This document shows, in pieces, positions 26,372 through 35,032 of a stretch of DNA of 64,000 nt. Within the stretch, counting starts at the first letter, position 1. The number at the start of each line of letters is the position of its first letter. The DNA comes from JAAYCI01 sp031549285. Lineage in GTDB: Bacteria; Bacillota; Clostridia; Oscillospirales; Ruminococcaceae. The notes beneath the pieces are model-generated. The model was given only the letters and a program-made list of their open reading frames with translations, was not told where the DNA came from and made no database searches. The stretch covers positions 1 to 64,000 of the forward strand of contig JAVBPZ010000007.1 in NCBI GenBank assembly GCA_031549285.1. Reading direction: 5' to 3'. The translations under genes were made by a program, and so were the position numbers.

Positions 26372-27766
26372 ATGAAGATATTTAATACGATGTCCCGCGA
26401 GAAGGAAGAGTTTCTGCCGATGAAAGAGGGCGAAGTGCGCATATATGTGTGCGGCCCCACGGTGTATAATTTTATTCATGTGGGAAACGCCCGCCCGCTG
26501 TGCGTGTTTGACACGCTGCGCCGGTACATGACCTGGCGCGGGAACGATGTGATGTATGTTTCGAACGTGACCGATATTGACGACAGGCTGATTGCGGCGG
26601 CGAACGAACAGGGAACCACCGTGAAGGCACTGGCGCAGCAGTATGAAAAGGAATACCTGACCGATTCCGACGGATTGAACGTGCTGCGGCCGTCGGTAAT
26701 GCCGCGCGCCACCGAGCACATGCAGGATATTATTGCGCTTATACGTGATATTGTAGCGCGGGGATATGGGTATGTGGCAGAGAATGGGGATGTATATTTC
26801 CGGGCGCGAAAGTTTTCTGAATATGGCAAATTGTCCCATCTGGTGCTGGATGATTTGGAAAACAGCCGTGAGCTATCGGCCTCGCTGGACGGTGGGCTGA
26901 AGGAAGACGGGGCGGATTTTGCGGTATGGAAGGCGGCGAAACCGGGCGAGCCCGCGTGGGAGTCCCCCTGGGGTGCCGGGCGGCCGGGCTGGCATATCGA
27001 GTGCAGCGCCATGGCAAAAAAACATCTGGGGGCCACGTTTGATATTCATGCCGGTGGACAGGATTTGATTTTCCCGCACCATGAGAACGAGATTGCCCAG
27101 AGCGAGTGTGCCAACGGGCAGACCTTTGCCCGGTATTGGATGCACAATGGGTTTTTGAATATCGATGATAAGAAAATGTCGAAGTCGCTGGGGAACTTTT
27201 TCACCGTGCGGCAGGTGGCGGAAAAAATGGGGTATGAGGCGATCCGGTATTTTATGCTGAGCGCGCATTACCGCACGCCGCTGAACTTTTCGATGGATAT
27301 TTTGGAGCAGTGCAAGGCAAGCCTGGCGCGGCTGTACACCTGCCGGGAAAACCTGGTGTTTGCGCTGGAAAAGGCGAAGGATGCCGGAGAAACGATGCTG
27401 GCTGCACGGGTGCAGGAGGCGCGGGACCGTTTTTGTGAGAAGATGGATGACGATTTGAACACAGCCGACGCGCTGGCGGTGCTGTTTGATTTGGTGCGGG
27501 AAATAAACACCCTGGCGGCGGGCAGCACAAAACAGGTGCTGGCAGATACGCTGGAAGAGTTTGATATACTGTGCGATGTGCTGGGCCTGCTGTATGAAAA
27601 GCAGGAAGAAGAGGTGCCTGCCGAGGTAACCCAGCTGGTAGCCCAGCGTGCCGAGGCGCGCCAAACCAAAAACTGGGCGCGGGCGGACGAGATACGCGAC
27701 GCGCTGGATGCGCTGGGGTACACGGTGGAGGACACCGCAGCGGGGCCCAAGGTAGTGAAAAAGTAA
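26372..27766 (+). CDS. cysS: Cysteinyl-tRNA synthetase
   Basis: The 464-residue class I synthetase charges tRNA-Cys. The zinc-binding CGPTVY is near residue 28, followed by the HIGH-motif variant IHVGNARP. A further zinc ligand lies in WHIECSAM (~210) with a downstream HHENE element (~235). KMSKSLGN (~residue 270) is the KMSKS loop. The C-terminal helical domain ends with the short DALGYTVEDTAAGPKV region. AAGGAGCAGG lies before ATG 26372. It is the last gene of the recA-cysS run. Confidence 0.97.
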   Translation: MKIFNTMSREKEEFLPMKEGEVRIYVCGPTVYNFIHVGNARPLCVFDTLRRYMTWRGNDVMYVSNVTDIDDRLIAAANEQGTTVKALAQQYEKEYLTDSDGLNVLRPSVMPRATEHMQDIIALIRDIVARGYGYVAENGDVYFRARKFSEYGKLSHLVLDDLENSRELSASLDGGLKEDGADFAVWKAAKPGEPAWESPWGAGRPGWHIECSAMAKKHLGATFDIHAGGQDLIFPHHENEIAQSECANGQTFARYWMHNGFLNIDDKKMSKSLGNFFTVRQVAEKMGYEAIRYFMLSAHYRTPLNFSMDILEQCKASLARLYTCRENLVFALEKAKDAGETMLAARVQEARDRFCEKMDDDLNTADALAVLFDLVREINTLAAGSTKQVLADTLEEFDILCDVLGLLYEKQEEEVPAEVTQLVAQRAEARQTKNWARADEIRDALDALGYTVEDTAAGPKVVKK

Positions 27767-27862
27767 CGAAGCGGGGCATGGTTTTGCTTGGCAGAAAAGC
27801 CGGGAGCCGGGATAGCCGGCCGGCAGGTGCCCACCGCTGGGATTGCATTTTTCACAAAACAG

Positions 27863-27891
27863 GTGAAATTTTACACGGGCTGTGGTATAAT
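27863..27891 (+). promoter_or_regulatory. Promoter before the tandem small membrane proteins
   Basis: GTGAAA (27863-27868), a 17-bp spacer and a perfect TATAAT (27886-27891), overlapping a small TGTGG/CCACA hairpin. It lies 66 bases before the first small ORF. Confidence 0.65.
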
Positions 27892-27956
27892 CATTCCACA
27901 ACGATGCCGTGGACGTCGGACGTCGTCCGGGATAAATTTTTGGGGAGGAATTGTAC

Positions 27957-28121
27957 ATGCCGACATTTGTAAAGGTCATTATTTCGGTTGCGGTGATTAT
28001 TATTGGGATTACTTTGCTGTTGTTTATCGCGTCCAAGCTGCTGGGCTTTGCGTCCATTTGGGAGCTGATCCATCACATGGGCGGGGAGCTGGGCCTGATG
28101 TGGGAAAGGATAACATCTTAA
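27957..28121 (+). CDS. Small single-span membrane protein (54 aa)
   Basis: This 54-residue ORF begins at ATG 27957 behind GGGGAGGAA. It encodes a short N-terminus (MPTFVK), one strongly hydrophobic segment (residues ~5-31) and a C-terminal region with an amphipathic look (FASIWELIHHMGGELGLMWERITS). A promoter upstream, a good ribosome binding site and a second small membrane ORF 79 bases downstream support expression. Family and function not recognised; candidates are a membrane-complex regulator or stress peptide. Confidence 0.65.
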   Translation: MPTFVKVIISVAVIIIGITLLLFIASKLLGFASIWELIHHMGGELGLMWERITS

Positions 28122-28200
28122 GGTAACGTGTGTCTTGCTGCTGGTTCCTGGCACGGGACGCCCGGTATTGCAAGCTATTTTAGGATGAGGAGGAAAACGC

Positions 28201-28353
28201 ATGAAGGTTTTTTTGAAGATTTTAATGTGGGTGGCCATTATTGCGGCGGTCATTTTCCTGACGCTGTTTATTGCCATGAAGGTGGGGCAGTTTGAGAACT
28301 TCCGTGCCCTGCTGGACTATGTGTCGGGGAACGTACAAGAGTCGTTTAATTAG
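28201..28353 (+). CDS. Small single-span membrane protein (50 aa)
   Basis: This 50-residue ORF (start MKVFLKILMWVAIIAAVIF) has an excellent ribosome binding site (GAGGAGG, 7 bases upstream). It has one transmembrane segment (~6-26) followed by a soluble tail with a QFENFRALLDYV helix. It follows the 54-residue ORF in the same orientation and is followed by a strong terminator, so the two probably form one transcript. Same general design as its neighbour, but no clear sequence identity. Function unknown. Confidence 0.65.
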   Translation: MKVFLKILMWVAIIAAVIFLTLFIAMKVGQFENFRALLDYVSGNVQESFN

Positions 28354-28393
28354 GTACGACCGAAGGTTCTTGTTTTCTATAAGATGGTAAAGT

Positions 28394-28443
28394 AACACCC
28401 GCTATCCTGTCGGCAGATGCCGGCGGACAGCGGGTGTTTTTTT
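28394..28443 (+). terminator. Intrinsic terminator after the small membrane proteins
   Basis: A long imperfect stem (AACACCCGCT...GTCGGCA / TGCCGGCGGAC...AGCGGGTGTT) is followed by a run of T residues. Confidence 0.88.
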
Positions 28444-28683
28444 GTGGTTGTGTTTAAAATAACGATTTGGAGAGGGTGCTGGATTTTTTACAGAGCGGGG
28501 GATGGTGGAAATATGCCCCAGGTAACCGCTGGTTAAAGCCCGGCACGTTCTGGTGGCACATCTTTGCCCAAATGGCACGCCGCAAAATCCTCGACAATCA
28601 ACCCATTATTGCCTGCGGTTTTGCGGTGCACCCTCGGTCAAACCTGCACCCCCAGCCCGCACCGCCATTTAATCATCGCTTAC
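28444..28683. other. Intergenic region, no gene seen
   Basis: Between the terminator and the convergent serine hydrolase I find no supported ORF, RNA or repeat. Short open frames here lack ribosome binding sites. Confidence 0.5.
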
Positions 28684-30501
28684 CTAAAACGGCGTGCCAA
28701 TAATCTCTGGTGTGCACAGCTGCGCAATGCGATAGTGCAGATAATCGTTGCCGAACAGGCGCTCGGTAAACGGTGTGCGGTGCCGGGCGGATGTGGCGGC
28801 GGTGGCAGCCTGTTGTTGCAGGACGGTTTCGATGGCTACCATGAACTGGGGTTCTTCATCCAGGCGCAGCAGCAGGTTGTCCCCCTGGCGCGAAAGCTTT
28901 AACAGGCGGCAGGAGCTGTGCTCCAACAGGCAGATTTCTATCAGCAGCACCGGCAGGCCGTCCTCATTTTCGCGCAGGTCGGCCCGGCAGGCCAGCAGAA
29001 AGGTTTCATTGCCGACGGTAATTTGGGTCTGCCGGCTGTGCCCAATGCCCACCGGCAAGAAGTAGGTTGCTTCGCCCTCTTCCCACAACAGGCGCAGGCC
29101 GTCCGCGTCTTTCAGCAGGTGCACGGCACACACGCCGGTGGAAAAGTTGTTGTTCATCGCCTGCACGATAAGCGGCAGCAGGCCGCCCCGGTTTTTTGGG
29201 AAAGCCCAGGTGGTGCCGCAAAAAATATCCAGCGGCGCGGCGGTGTTTTGCGCAGAAAGCGAAACGCCTTGCCGGGCCAGGGACCAGCGCTGGCGCCGGG
29301 TATGGGCGGGGGTGCGCTGTGGCAGGCGCATGGCCGGGGCAGCCGGGCGGCGGAACCGCAGGCCGGAAAGGGTCTGCTGCAGTTCCGAAAGGGCAAACGG
29401 ATCTGGCGACAGGCTGTCCGGCAGGGCGGAAATGGAATAAAAATGCTTGCGCATGAGGGTGTAAGCAGGGGAGTCTGTGAACAGGCGCGGGTTGCCCGCG
29501 GTCATGGCAATGACCATATCCAGTGCCGGGATAACGGTGACATACTGGCCAAACATGCCGTTCATGATACAGTTGCCGCTGGCGGAATCAATCCACAGAT
29601 GGTAGCCGTATGCTTCGCCGGCGTCGCCGGTGGCGTGTGTGCGGCACGCGTCGGCAACCCACGCTTCGCTGACCAGTTGGCGTGCGGCGCCATCCACCTG
29701 CCAGCGGCCTTTTTGCAGGTACAGCTGGCCCAGCTTTGCCATGTCTTCCGGCATCAGGTACATGCCCCAGCCGCCCTTTTCATACCCATCGGGGGATTTT
29801 TCCCAGGCGACGGGACCAAACCCCAGCGGGACAAACAAGCGCGGGGTAAGGTACTGCACCAGCGTTTGGCCACTGACCTTTTGGATAAGGGCGGACAGCA
29901 GGAAGCTGTTCATGGAGTTATAGACAAACCGGCTGCCGGGGGTGTGGGCAACACTGGAGGCGAAAATGCTTTTCACCCAGTCGTTTTCCACCGCCTCGTT
30001 TACCTCGTTAAAGGTGATGCCGCTGGTCATGGTAAGCAGGTGGCGCACGGTGATGCTGCGCATGCGCCGGGAGGTGAGCAGGCTGGTTTTATCCGGGAAA
30101 TACTCCGCGACGGCGTCATCCAGGGCGAAAAGGCCTTCGTCGATGGCAATGCCTACCGCGGTGCCGGTGAAGGTTTTGCACAGGCTGTGGGTAACGTGCC
30201 AAACCCCGGCGTGGAAGGGGGCAAAATGGCCCTCGGCCACCATGCGGCCGTGCCGCAGGATGGAAAGGGAGTGGGCGTTTATGCCCGGCGTGTCGGCGAC
30301 CTCGCGTACAAAAGACGTCAGCAGAGAGCTGGAAATACCCACCGCCTCCGGGGTGCTGCGCGGCAGCAAGCTGCCGGGAAGCGCGTCCTGGGGAAACGCC
30401 GGTTTTGCCTCGCTGTCATTGGGCAGAGCGCGGCTGCCATCCCCCAGCAAAATCTCGCGGATGGCCTGCAGGGTTTTCATTTGGGTAGAGAGCGGCGGCA
30501 T
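28684..30501 (-). CDS. Serine hydrolase, class C beta-lactamase fold
   Basis: The 605-residue protein has a class C beta-lactamase/DD-peptidase-type domain in its N-terminal two thirds: the nucleophile motif SLCK (S106-x-x-K109), then a VYNSMNS segment at the YxN position (~residue 170) in the YNS form seen in many clostridial relatives. No signal peptide is present, so it is probably cytoplasmic, acting as an esterase or amidase rather than a wall enzyme. The C-terminal ~200 residues are a separate region that I do not recognise. GGAGG lies 7 bases before ATG 30501. The gap to upstream glmS is 53 bases, so the two may be co-transcribed. Confidence 0.85.
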   Translation of the reverse strand: MPPLSTQMKTLQAIREILLGDGSRALPNDSEAKPAFPQDALPGSLLPRSTPEAVGISSSLLTSFVREVADTPGINAHSLSILRHGRMVAEGHFAPFHAGVWHVTHSLCKTFTGTAVGIAIDEGLFALDDAVAEYFPDKTSLLTSRRMRSITVRHLLTMTSGITFNEVNEAVENDWVKSIFASSVAHTPGSRFVYNSMNSFLLSALIQKVSGQTLVQYLTPRLFVPLGFGPVAWEKSPDGYEKGGWGMYLMPEDMAKLGQLYLQKGRWQVDGAARQLVSEAWVADACRTHATGDAGEAYGYHLWIDSASGNCIMNGMFGQYVTVIPALDMVIAMTAGNPRLFTDSPAYTLMRKHFYSISALPDSLSPDPFALSELQQTLSGLRFRRPAAPAMRLPQRTPAHTRRQRWSLARQGVSLSAQNTAAPLDIFCGTTWAFPKNRGGLLPLIVQAMNNNFSTGVCAVHLLKDADGLRLLWEEGEATYFLPVGIGHSRQTQITVGNETFLLACRADLRENEDGLPVLLIEICLLEHSSCRLLKLSRQGDNLLLRLDEEPQFMVAIETVLQQQAATAATSARHRTPFTERLFGNDYLHYRIAQLCTPEIIGTPF

Positions 30502-30554
30502 GGCAATACCTCCGGATTATAATAGTATGCGGCGAGGGAGCGTGGAGATGCACA

Positions 30555-32375
30555 TTACTCCACCGTGACGGATTTTGCCAGGTTACGGGGTTTGTCCACG
30601 TCGCAGCCGCGCAGCACGCTCATGTAATAGGCGAACTGCTGCAGCGGTACCGCCAGCAGCATGGGCATGAAAATTCCCTCGAAGCTGGGCAGGCGAAAAA
30701 CGTAATCCGCGGTGCCGTCCGGTACGGGAGCGTCTTCCTTACAGAACAGCACCACCCGGGCGCCGCGGCTTTTCACCTCGCGCACGTTGGAGATGGTTTT
30801 TTCAAAGACGTCGTCCTGGCATGCCAGCGCCAGCACCGGCATGCCATCCACAATCAGGCTGATGGGCCCGTGCTTCAGCTCGCCCGCGGCGCAGGCCTCG
30901 GAGTGAATATAACTGATCTCTTTTAGCTTCAGGCTGCCCTCCAGCGAAAGGGCGTAATCAATGCCGCGTCCCATAAAGAACAGGTCGTGGCAGTTCATGA
31001 ACTCACTGGCAAAAAACTGTACGTCGTGGTTATTTTCCAGCAGTGGCCGCAGCATGTCCGGTGTGCGCAGCAATTCCGCCACAAGGTGGCGAACCTCGTC
31101 AGTGCCCAGGGTGCCGCGCAGCAGCGAGAGTTTCAGCGCAAACAAATACAGGCAGCACAGCTGCACCATATATGCCTTGGTGCTGGCCACCGCTATTTCC
31201 GGCCCGGCATAGGTGTATAGGACATGGTCGGCCGCGCGGGCGATGCTGCTGCCTACCGCGTTTACGATGGCAAGGGTCTTGGCCCCGCGTTCCTTCGCCA
31301 TGTTCAGCGCCGCCAGCGTGTCGATGGTTTCGCCGCTTTGGCTGATGATGATGACCAGCTCGTCCTTTGTCAAAATGGGGTTGCGGTAGCGGAATTCGCT
31401 GGCGATATCCACGTCTACCGGGATGCGCGCCATTTTCTCGATGGCGGATTTACCCACCATGCCGGCGTGCATGGCGGTGCCGCAGGCAACAATGTAAATG
31501 CGTCCAATGTTTTTCAGGTATTCGTCGGTGAGGTCCGGCAGGCCCAGGTTCGGCAGGCCGTCTTCCACGCGGGGGCGCACGGCGGCGCAGATGGCTTCCG
31601 GCTGCTCATATATTTCTTTCAGCATGAAGTGCGGGTATCCGCCTTTTTCAGCGGCCTCCACCGTGAAGTCGGCGGTGAGGATAGCCTTGGTGACCGGCAC
31701 GCCCAGCTCATTATAGACCTGCACCCGGTCTTTTTCCAGGCAGACAATTTCGCCGTCCTCCAGCACGGAATAGCGGTTGGTATAGGCCAAAATAGCGGGG
31801 ATATCGCTGGCTAGGAAGTTTTCGCCGTCGCCATAGGCGACGATAAGCGGGCTCTCCTTGCGTACACCGTATATTTTATCCTGCTGGTCGGCGAACAGAA
31901 TGGCCAGCGCATAGCTGCCGCGCACCTGCTGCAGGGTGGCCAGCAGCGCCGCAACGGCATCGCCGTTGTAGTGATAATCCAGCAGCTTTACCAGCACTTC
32001 ACTGTCGGTATCGCTGATGAAATCATACCCATGCAGCAGCAAAAATTCTTTCAATTTGCCGTAGTTTTCAATGATGCCGTTGTGTACCAGCGATACCCGT
32101 GCGGCAGAGTGTGGGTGGCTGTTGATGTCACTGGGGGCGCCGTGGGTGGCCCAGCGGGTGTGGCCGATACCCACCGTGGTGTGCGGCAGGGGAATGTCCG
32201 CCAGCTTTTGCGCCAGCTTTTCCAGCCGGCCCTCGCTTTTGTAAACGGCAATGCCCTCCGGAACAAAAAAAGCGACGCCTGCAGAGTCGTATCCGCGGTA
32301 CTCAAGATGGGCCAGCCCCTCGAGCAAAACGTCACGGCTTTCACGAGCGCCAATGTAACCGACAATACCACACAT
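30555..32375 (-). CDS. glmS: Glutamine-fructose-6-phosphate aminotransferase
   Basis: The 606-residue enzyme converts fructose-6-phosphate and glutamine to glucosamine-6-phosphate, the first committed step to UDP-GlcNAc and peptidoglycan. It starts MCGIVGYIG, which leaves Cys2 as the N-terminal nucleophile of the glutaminase domain after Met removal. Two SIS domains follow (ACGTAMHAG; ISQSGETIDT), and the C-terminus ends KPRNLAKSVTVE, as is typical. The frame extends 46 codons upstream, but GGAGG sits 8 bases before ATG 32375 and the nucleophile must be exposed. No glmS ribozyme core is visible in the 145-base leader. Confidence 0.97.
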   Translation of the reverse strand: MCGIVGYIGARESRDVLLEGLAHLEYRGYDSAGVAFFVPEGIAVYKSEGRLEKLAQKLADIPLPHTTVGIGHTRWATHGAPSDINSHPHSAARVSLVHNGIIENYGKLKEFLLLHGYDFISDTDSEVLVKLLDYHYNGDAVAALLATLQQVRGSYALAILFADQQDKIYGVRKESPLIVAYGDGENFLASDIPAILAYTNRYSVLEDGEIVCLEKDRVQVYNELGVPVTKAILTADFTVEAAEKGGYPHFMLKEIYEQPEAICAAVRPRVEDGLPNLGLPDLTDEYLKNIGRIYIVACGTAMHAGMVGKSAIEKMARIPVDVDIASEFRYRNPILTKDELVIIISQSGETIDTLAALNMAKERGAKTLAIVNAVGSSIARAADHVLYTYAGPEIAVASTKAYMVQLCCLYLFALKLSLLRGTLGTDEVRHLVAELLRTPDMLRPLLENNHDVQFFASEFMNCHDLFFMGRGIDYALSLEGSLKLKEISYIHSEACAAGELKHGPISLIVDGMPVLALACQDDVFEKTISNVREVKSRGARVVLFCKEDAPVPDGTADYVFRLPSFEGIFMPMLLAVPLQQFAYYMSVLRGCDVDKPRNLAKSVTVE

Positions 32376-32519
32376 AGGGGAAACCTCCGGTGTAAAGGGT
32401 GGTGCCTTGCCGGATAGAAAAAACAGGAAATGAAAAAAGGAAACCGGCAAGACAAACGAACAACAGTAGAGTGGTTCTAAAAAATACAGCGATATACGGC
32501 GAAAAGAGAGCAAGGCGGT

Positions 32520-33185
32520 TCAACGAAAAAAGCGGCCGCGGAAACGGTGGATGTACAGGATGCGCAGCTTGTCTATCAGCAGGTCATACAAAAGGAAGGT
32601 GACGTTTGCCATGAGTAGCAAAACGACCCAGAACCACACCGCGCTGCCGGAGAATTCCGCCAGCAAGGCCGGGCTGACCAGCAGGAACAGCAGGATGACA
32701 TACACCAGCGCAAGGGCAAAGTTGAACAGGGCCAGCTTTGCCGCATAGCGCATAATTTTGTTTGGCAGGCGTGCCAGCCGTGGCTGTAAAACGGGATAGT
32801 ACCCGAACAACAGCAAGAAAAACAGGGTGATCTCACGGTCTGGCACCAGAAAAAAAGATAGGATGCCGACCGTGGCGTACACCACCAGGGTGGTTTTGGG
32901 GCCCAGTTCCACCACCACCGGCAGCAGGCACAGCCCCGCCAGCATGGGTGCGGTAAGGGTGGCTACCGGAATGAACCCGCCGAACAGCATGACCACCACG
33001 CACAGAGCGGAAAAGACACCCCCCAGCGCGATCTTCCGGGTGCGGGAAGGGGGTCTTTTGGGGTTTGAGGGTTGCGGCGCCGGTGGCACAGCTCTTGGGG
33101 AGGATGGCTGTTTTTTGGCCTCGGAATTTTTGGGAGCCGGTTGGTTTTCAGTGTCCGATTGCTTTTTGGTGGTTTGCTCAGACAT
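32520..33185 (-). CDS. Small polytopic membrane protein with basic Pro-rich N-terminus
   Basis: The 221-residue protein has a 50-residue hydrophilic N-terminus rich in Lys, Pro and Ser, then about five or six transmembrane spans. The sequence around residues 50-110 (KIALGGVFSALCVVVMLFGG...) has the look of ECF-transporter S components, but this is an impression only. Its ATG (33185) directly abuts the stop codon of the J-domain gene without a gap, and its ribosome binding site lies inside that gene's cysteine-rich tail codons. It therefore belongs to the DUF5685/J-domain transcription unit. Confidence 0.75.
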   Translation of the reverse strand: MSEQTTKKQSDTENQPAPKNSEAKKQPSSPRAVPPAPQPSNPKRPPSRTRKIALGGVFSALCVVVMLFGGFIPVATLTAPMLAGLCLLPVVVELGPKTTLVVYATVGILSFFLVPDREITLFFLLLFGYYPVLQPRLARLPNKIMRYAAKLALFNFALALVYVILLFLLVSPALLAEFSGSAVWFWVVLLLMANVTFLLYDLLIDKLRILYIHRFRGRFFR

Positions 33186-33806
33186 TCAGCACCCCCGGCA
33201 CATGGTGCAGCAGGCATCCATGCAGCACATGGCGGTGCAGGTGTTGCACGCGCAGTTCATGGCGGCGGCGTCGCGGTTTTGGTTTGCGTAGGGGTTGCCC
33301 TGCATGTCGCCGTCGCCAGAGGAAGAAAGGTTCCGCAGCGCGGCCTCGTACTCGCGGTTGCCGGGGTCCAGCCGGACGGCCACCTGGAAATACCGCAGGG
33401 CCTGGTCCAGCCAGCCCTTATAGTAATAGGCGCTGCCCATCAGGAAGTTCCACTCGGCGTCTGAGGAGCCGCCCTGGATGGCGGAAAGCTCTGCCAGGGC
33501 CTCGTCCACCTGGCCGGCGTTTACCAGCTGGCGGATGGCGGCATACCGGCCACCGGCCGCGGTGGAATGCACATACGGCGAGGATGGCGAAGAAGCGTCC
33601 ATCCCGCCGGTACGGATATAGCTCATCAGCGTATCGAACGCGTCGTTTATTTCCTGCATTTTGTTCTGGGCCTCGTCCAGCAGGGGACCGGCCTCGTAGT
33701 TATCCAGGTTATATTTCTTTGCCAGCGTACGATACGCCTCCTTGATATCGTCCTCACGGGCGGTATCCGGCAAGCCCAGTACGCTATACGCTTTCGATCT
33801 GTCCAT
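33186..33806 (-). CDS. Degenerate J-domain protein with cysteine-packed C-terminus
   Basis: The 206-residue protein starts with a J domain (residues ~1-60; AYSVLGLPDTAREDDIKEAYRTLAKKY). The catalytic HPD tripeptide is replaced by NLD (N33-L34-D35), so stimulation of DnaK ATPase is doubtful. A helical, TPR-like segment follows (~90-160). The last 24 residues contain nine cysteines in C-x-C, C-x2-C and CC patterns, suggesting metal binding or membrane association. AAGGAG precedes ATG 33806. Its 5' end overlaps the DUF5685 gene by 23 bases and its stop abuts the next gene, so all three are tightly coupled. Function unknown. Confidence 0.82.
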   Translation of the reverse strand: MDRSKAYSVLGLPDTAREDDIKEAYRTLAKKYNLDNYEAGPLLDEAQNKMQEINDAFDTLMSYIRTGGMDASSPSSPYVHSTAAGGRYAAIRQLVNAGQVDEALAELSAIQGGSSDAEWNFLMGSAYYYKGWLDQALRYFQVAVRLDPGNREYEAALRNLSSSGDGDMQGNPYANQNRDAAAMNCACNTCTAMCCMDACCTMCRGC

Positions 33807-34662
33807 GTCCCGGTCTCCTTTGGTTTCGTTTGGTGCCCGCGGCGGCTATGCCGGCCGGCAGGCCCAGAAAAAAGATATTGTCCAAAATATCTTTGTATTG
33901 CACCAGCGGCAACAGGTTGTAGCACAGGGCTATTTCGCCGGCGGCCATGCGGCAGCGCCGCTGCGCGGCCTGGGTGGCGGCCTGCTGGGAAAGGCCCATG
34001 TTTACAAAAACGTTATATTTTCCTTTGGCGGCGTCTTCGCTGAAATCCTCTGCCGCATCCAGCAGGTAGACAATCTGCCCCGCAAACAGGCCCAGGCGGG
34101 CCAAAATGGGGCGGTCAGCGTCGGTATGCGCCGCAGCGGCGAACAACACGGCGCACATCTGCGCGGTGGGCTCGCACGCTTCATCCGGCAGGGCGCAGCC
34201 GGCGGCCTCCAGCGCCATTTGGCGGCGCATGGCTTCTTCCAGCACGGTGGCAATATCACCATGGCGGGCAGCGGCTTTTTTGTAGCTGTGCCACAGAAAC
34301 GGCTTTGCCAGAGAATAGGCCAGGCGTTTTGGAAAAGCTTCATCCGCTAGGCTGTCCTGCAGCTTGTGGTAGCTAAGCATGACCAGTCCGTCGGCCGCCA
34401 GGCACAGGCCGGCGGTGTTGTGGCGGGTTTTGCGCCGGGCAACGGGGTTTGCGAAACAACCCTCTACCGGCTCCGGCCCGGTTTCCCCCGAAAGAGCATC
34501 GGCCAACACACCCAGCAGCACCAGGTCATAGTTTAAAAGAAACCGGCTGAACACGCCATAGCTTTTGCCCAGCTGCTTGCATACGCCGCAGTATGCCGCG
34601 CGGTAACTTTCAAAATCGCGCAGTTTCATTTCCGGTTTCACCGGCAAAACATAGCCGAACAC
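33784..34662 (-). CDS. DUF5685 family protein
   Basis: The 292-residue protein begins (M)FGYVLPVKPEMKLRDF with a C-G-V-C pair at residues 25-28, the hallmark start of DUF5685 proteins of Clostridia. The start is GTG 34662, supported by AGGAGG 8-9 bases upstream; the ATG at 34707 lacks a site. The rest is mostly helical, with scattered cysteines and DxxED-type acidic residues (LLDAAEDFSED), which could suggest a prenyltransferase-like helical fold, though this is only a resemblance. It is first in a three-gene unit with the J-domain and membrane proteins and has its own promoter. Function unknown. Confidence 0.85.
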   Translation of the reverse strand: MFGYVLPVKPEMKLRDFESYRAAYCGVCKQLGKSYGVFSRFLLNYDLVLLGVLADALSGETGPEPVEGCFANPVARRKTRHNTAGLCLAADGLVMLSYHKLQDSLADEAFPKRLAYSLAKPFLWHSYKKAAARHGDIATVLEEAMRRQMALEAAGCALPDEACEPTAQMCAVLFAAAAHTDADRPILARLGLFAGQIVYLLDAAEDFSEDAAKGKYNVFVNMGLSQQAATQAAQRRCRMAAGEIALCYNLLPLVQYKDILDNIFFLGLPAGIAAAGTKRNQRRPGHGQIESV

Positions 34663-34762
34663 CGCGAGACACCTCCTGTCTGAAATGCGGTGAAAGTGGG
34701 GGGACAAACCGGCGGAACAACACGGTTTTGTCAGTTTTTATTCGATACCCACTTACCAAAAT

Positions 34763-34791
34763 ATCATACACTATTTAAAAAGGGGTTGCAA
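34763..34791 (-). promoter_or_regulatory. Promoter of the DUF5685 unit
   Basis: Minus strand: TTGCAA (34791-34786), a 17-bp spacer, TATGAT (34768-34763), about 100 bases upstream of GTG 34662. The rest of 34792-34923 shows no gene. Confidence 0.7.
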
Positions 34792-34923
34792 CAAAGCGTT
34801 TGTAAACAAACTGTGGCCTGCGGGCGGACATAGTGGTGGGGGCCCGTGCGTAAACCCATGCAGGAAACATTGTTTTTCACACACCGGAAAAGGGACACCG
34901 AACGGCCAGGCGCGGCGGTGTGA

Positions 34924-34953
34924 TTGACAAACACCCCGCGGAAGACCTATCAT
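34924..34953 (+). promoter_or_regulatory. Promoter of lysA
   Basis: TTGACA (34924-34929), an 18-bp spacer, TATCAT (34948-34953), 79 bases before the lysA start. The leader is too short for a lysine riboswitch. Confidence 0.8.
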
Positions 34954-35032
34954 ATTTAGGGAAGAAACAAAAGTACCGGCACAGGTAAGAGCCAGGCGTA
35001 CCCCGCAGGGGGCCGCGAAAAGGAGCAGAAGC

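Noticed and set aside
32376..32513. Hydrophobic N-terminal extension of GlmS
   Set aside because: It would bury the catalytic Cys2; GGAGG before ATG 32375 marks the true start.
32376..32520. glmS ribozyme in the glmS leader
   Set aside because: The conserved ribozyme core is not found in the 145 bases between the preceding gene and the glmS start.
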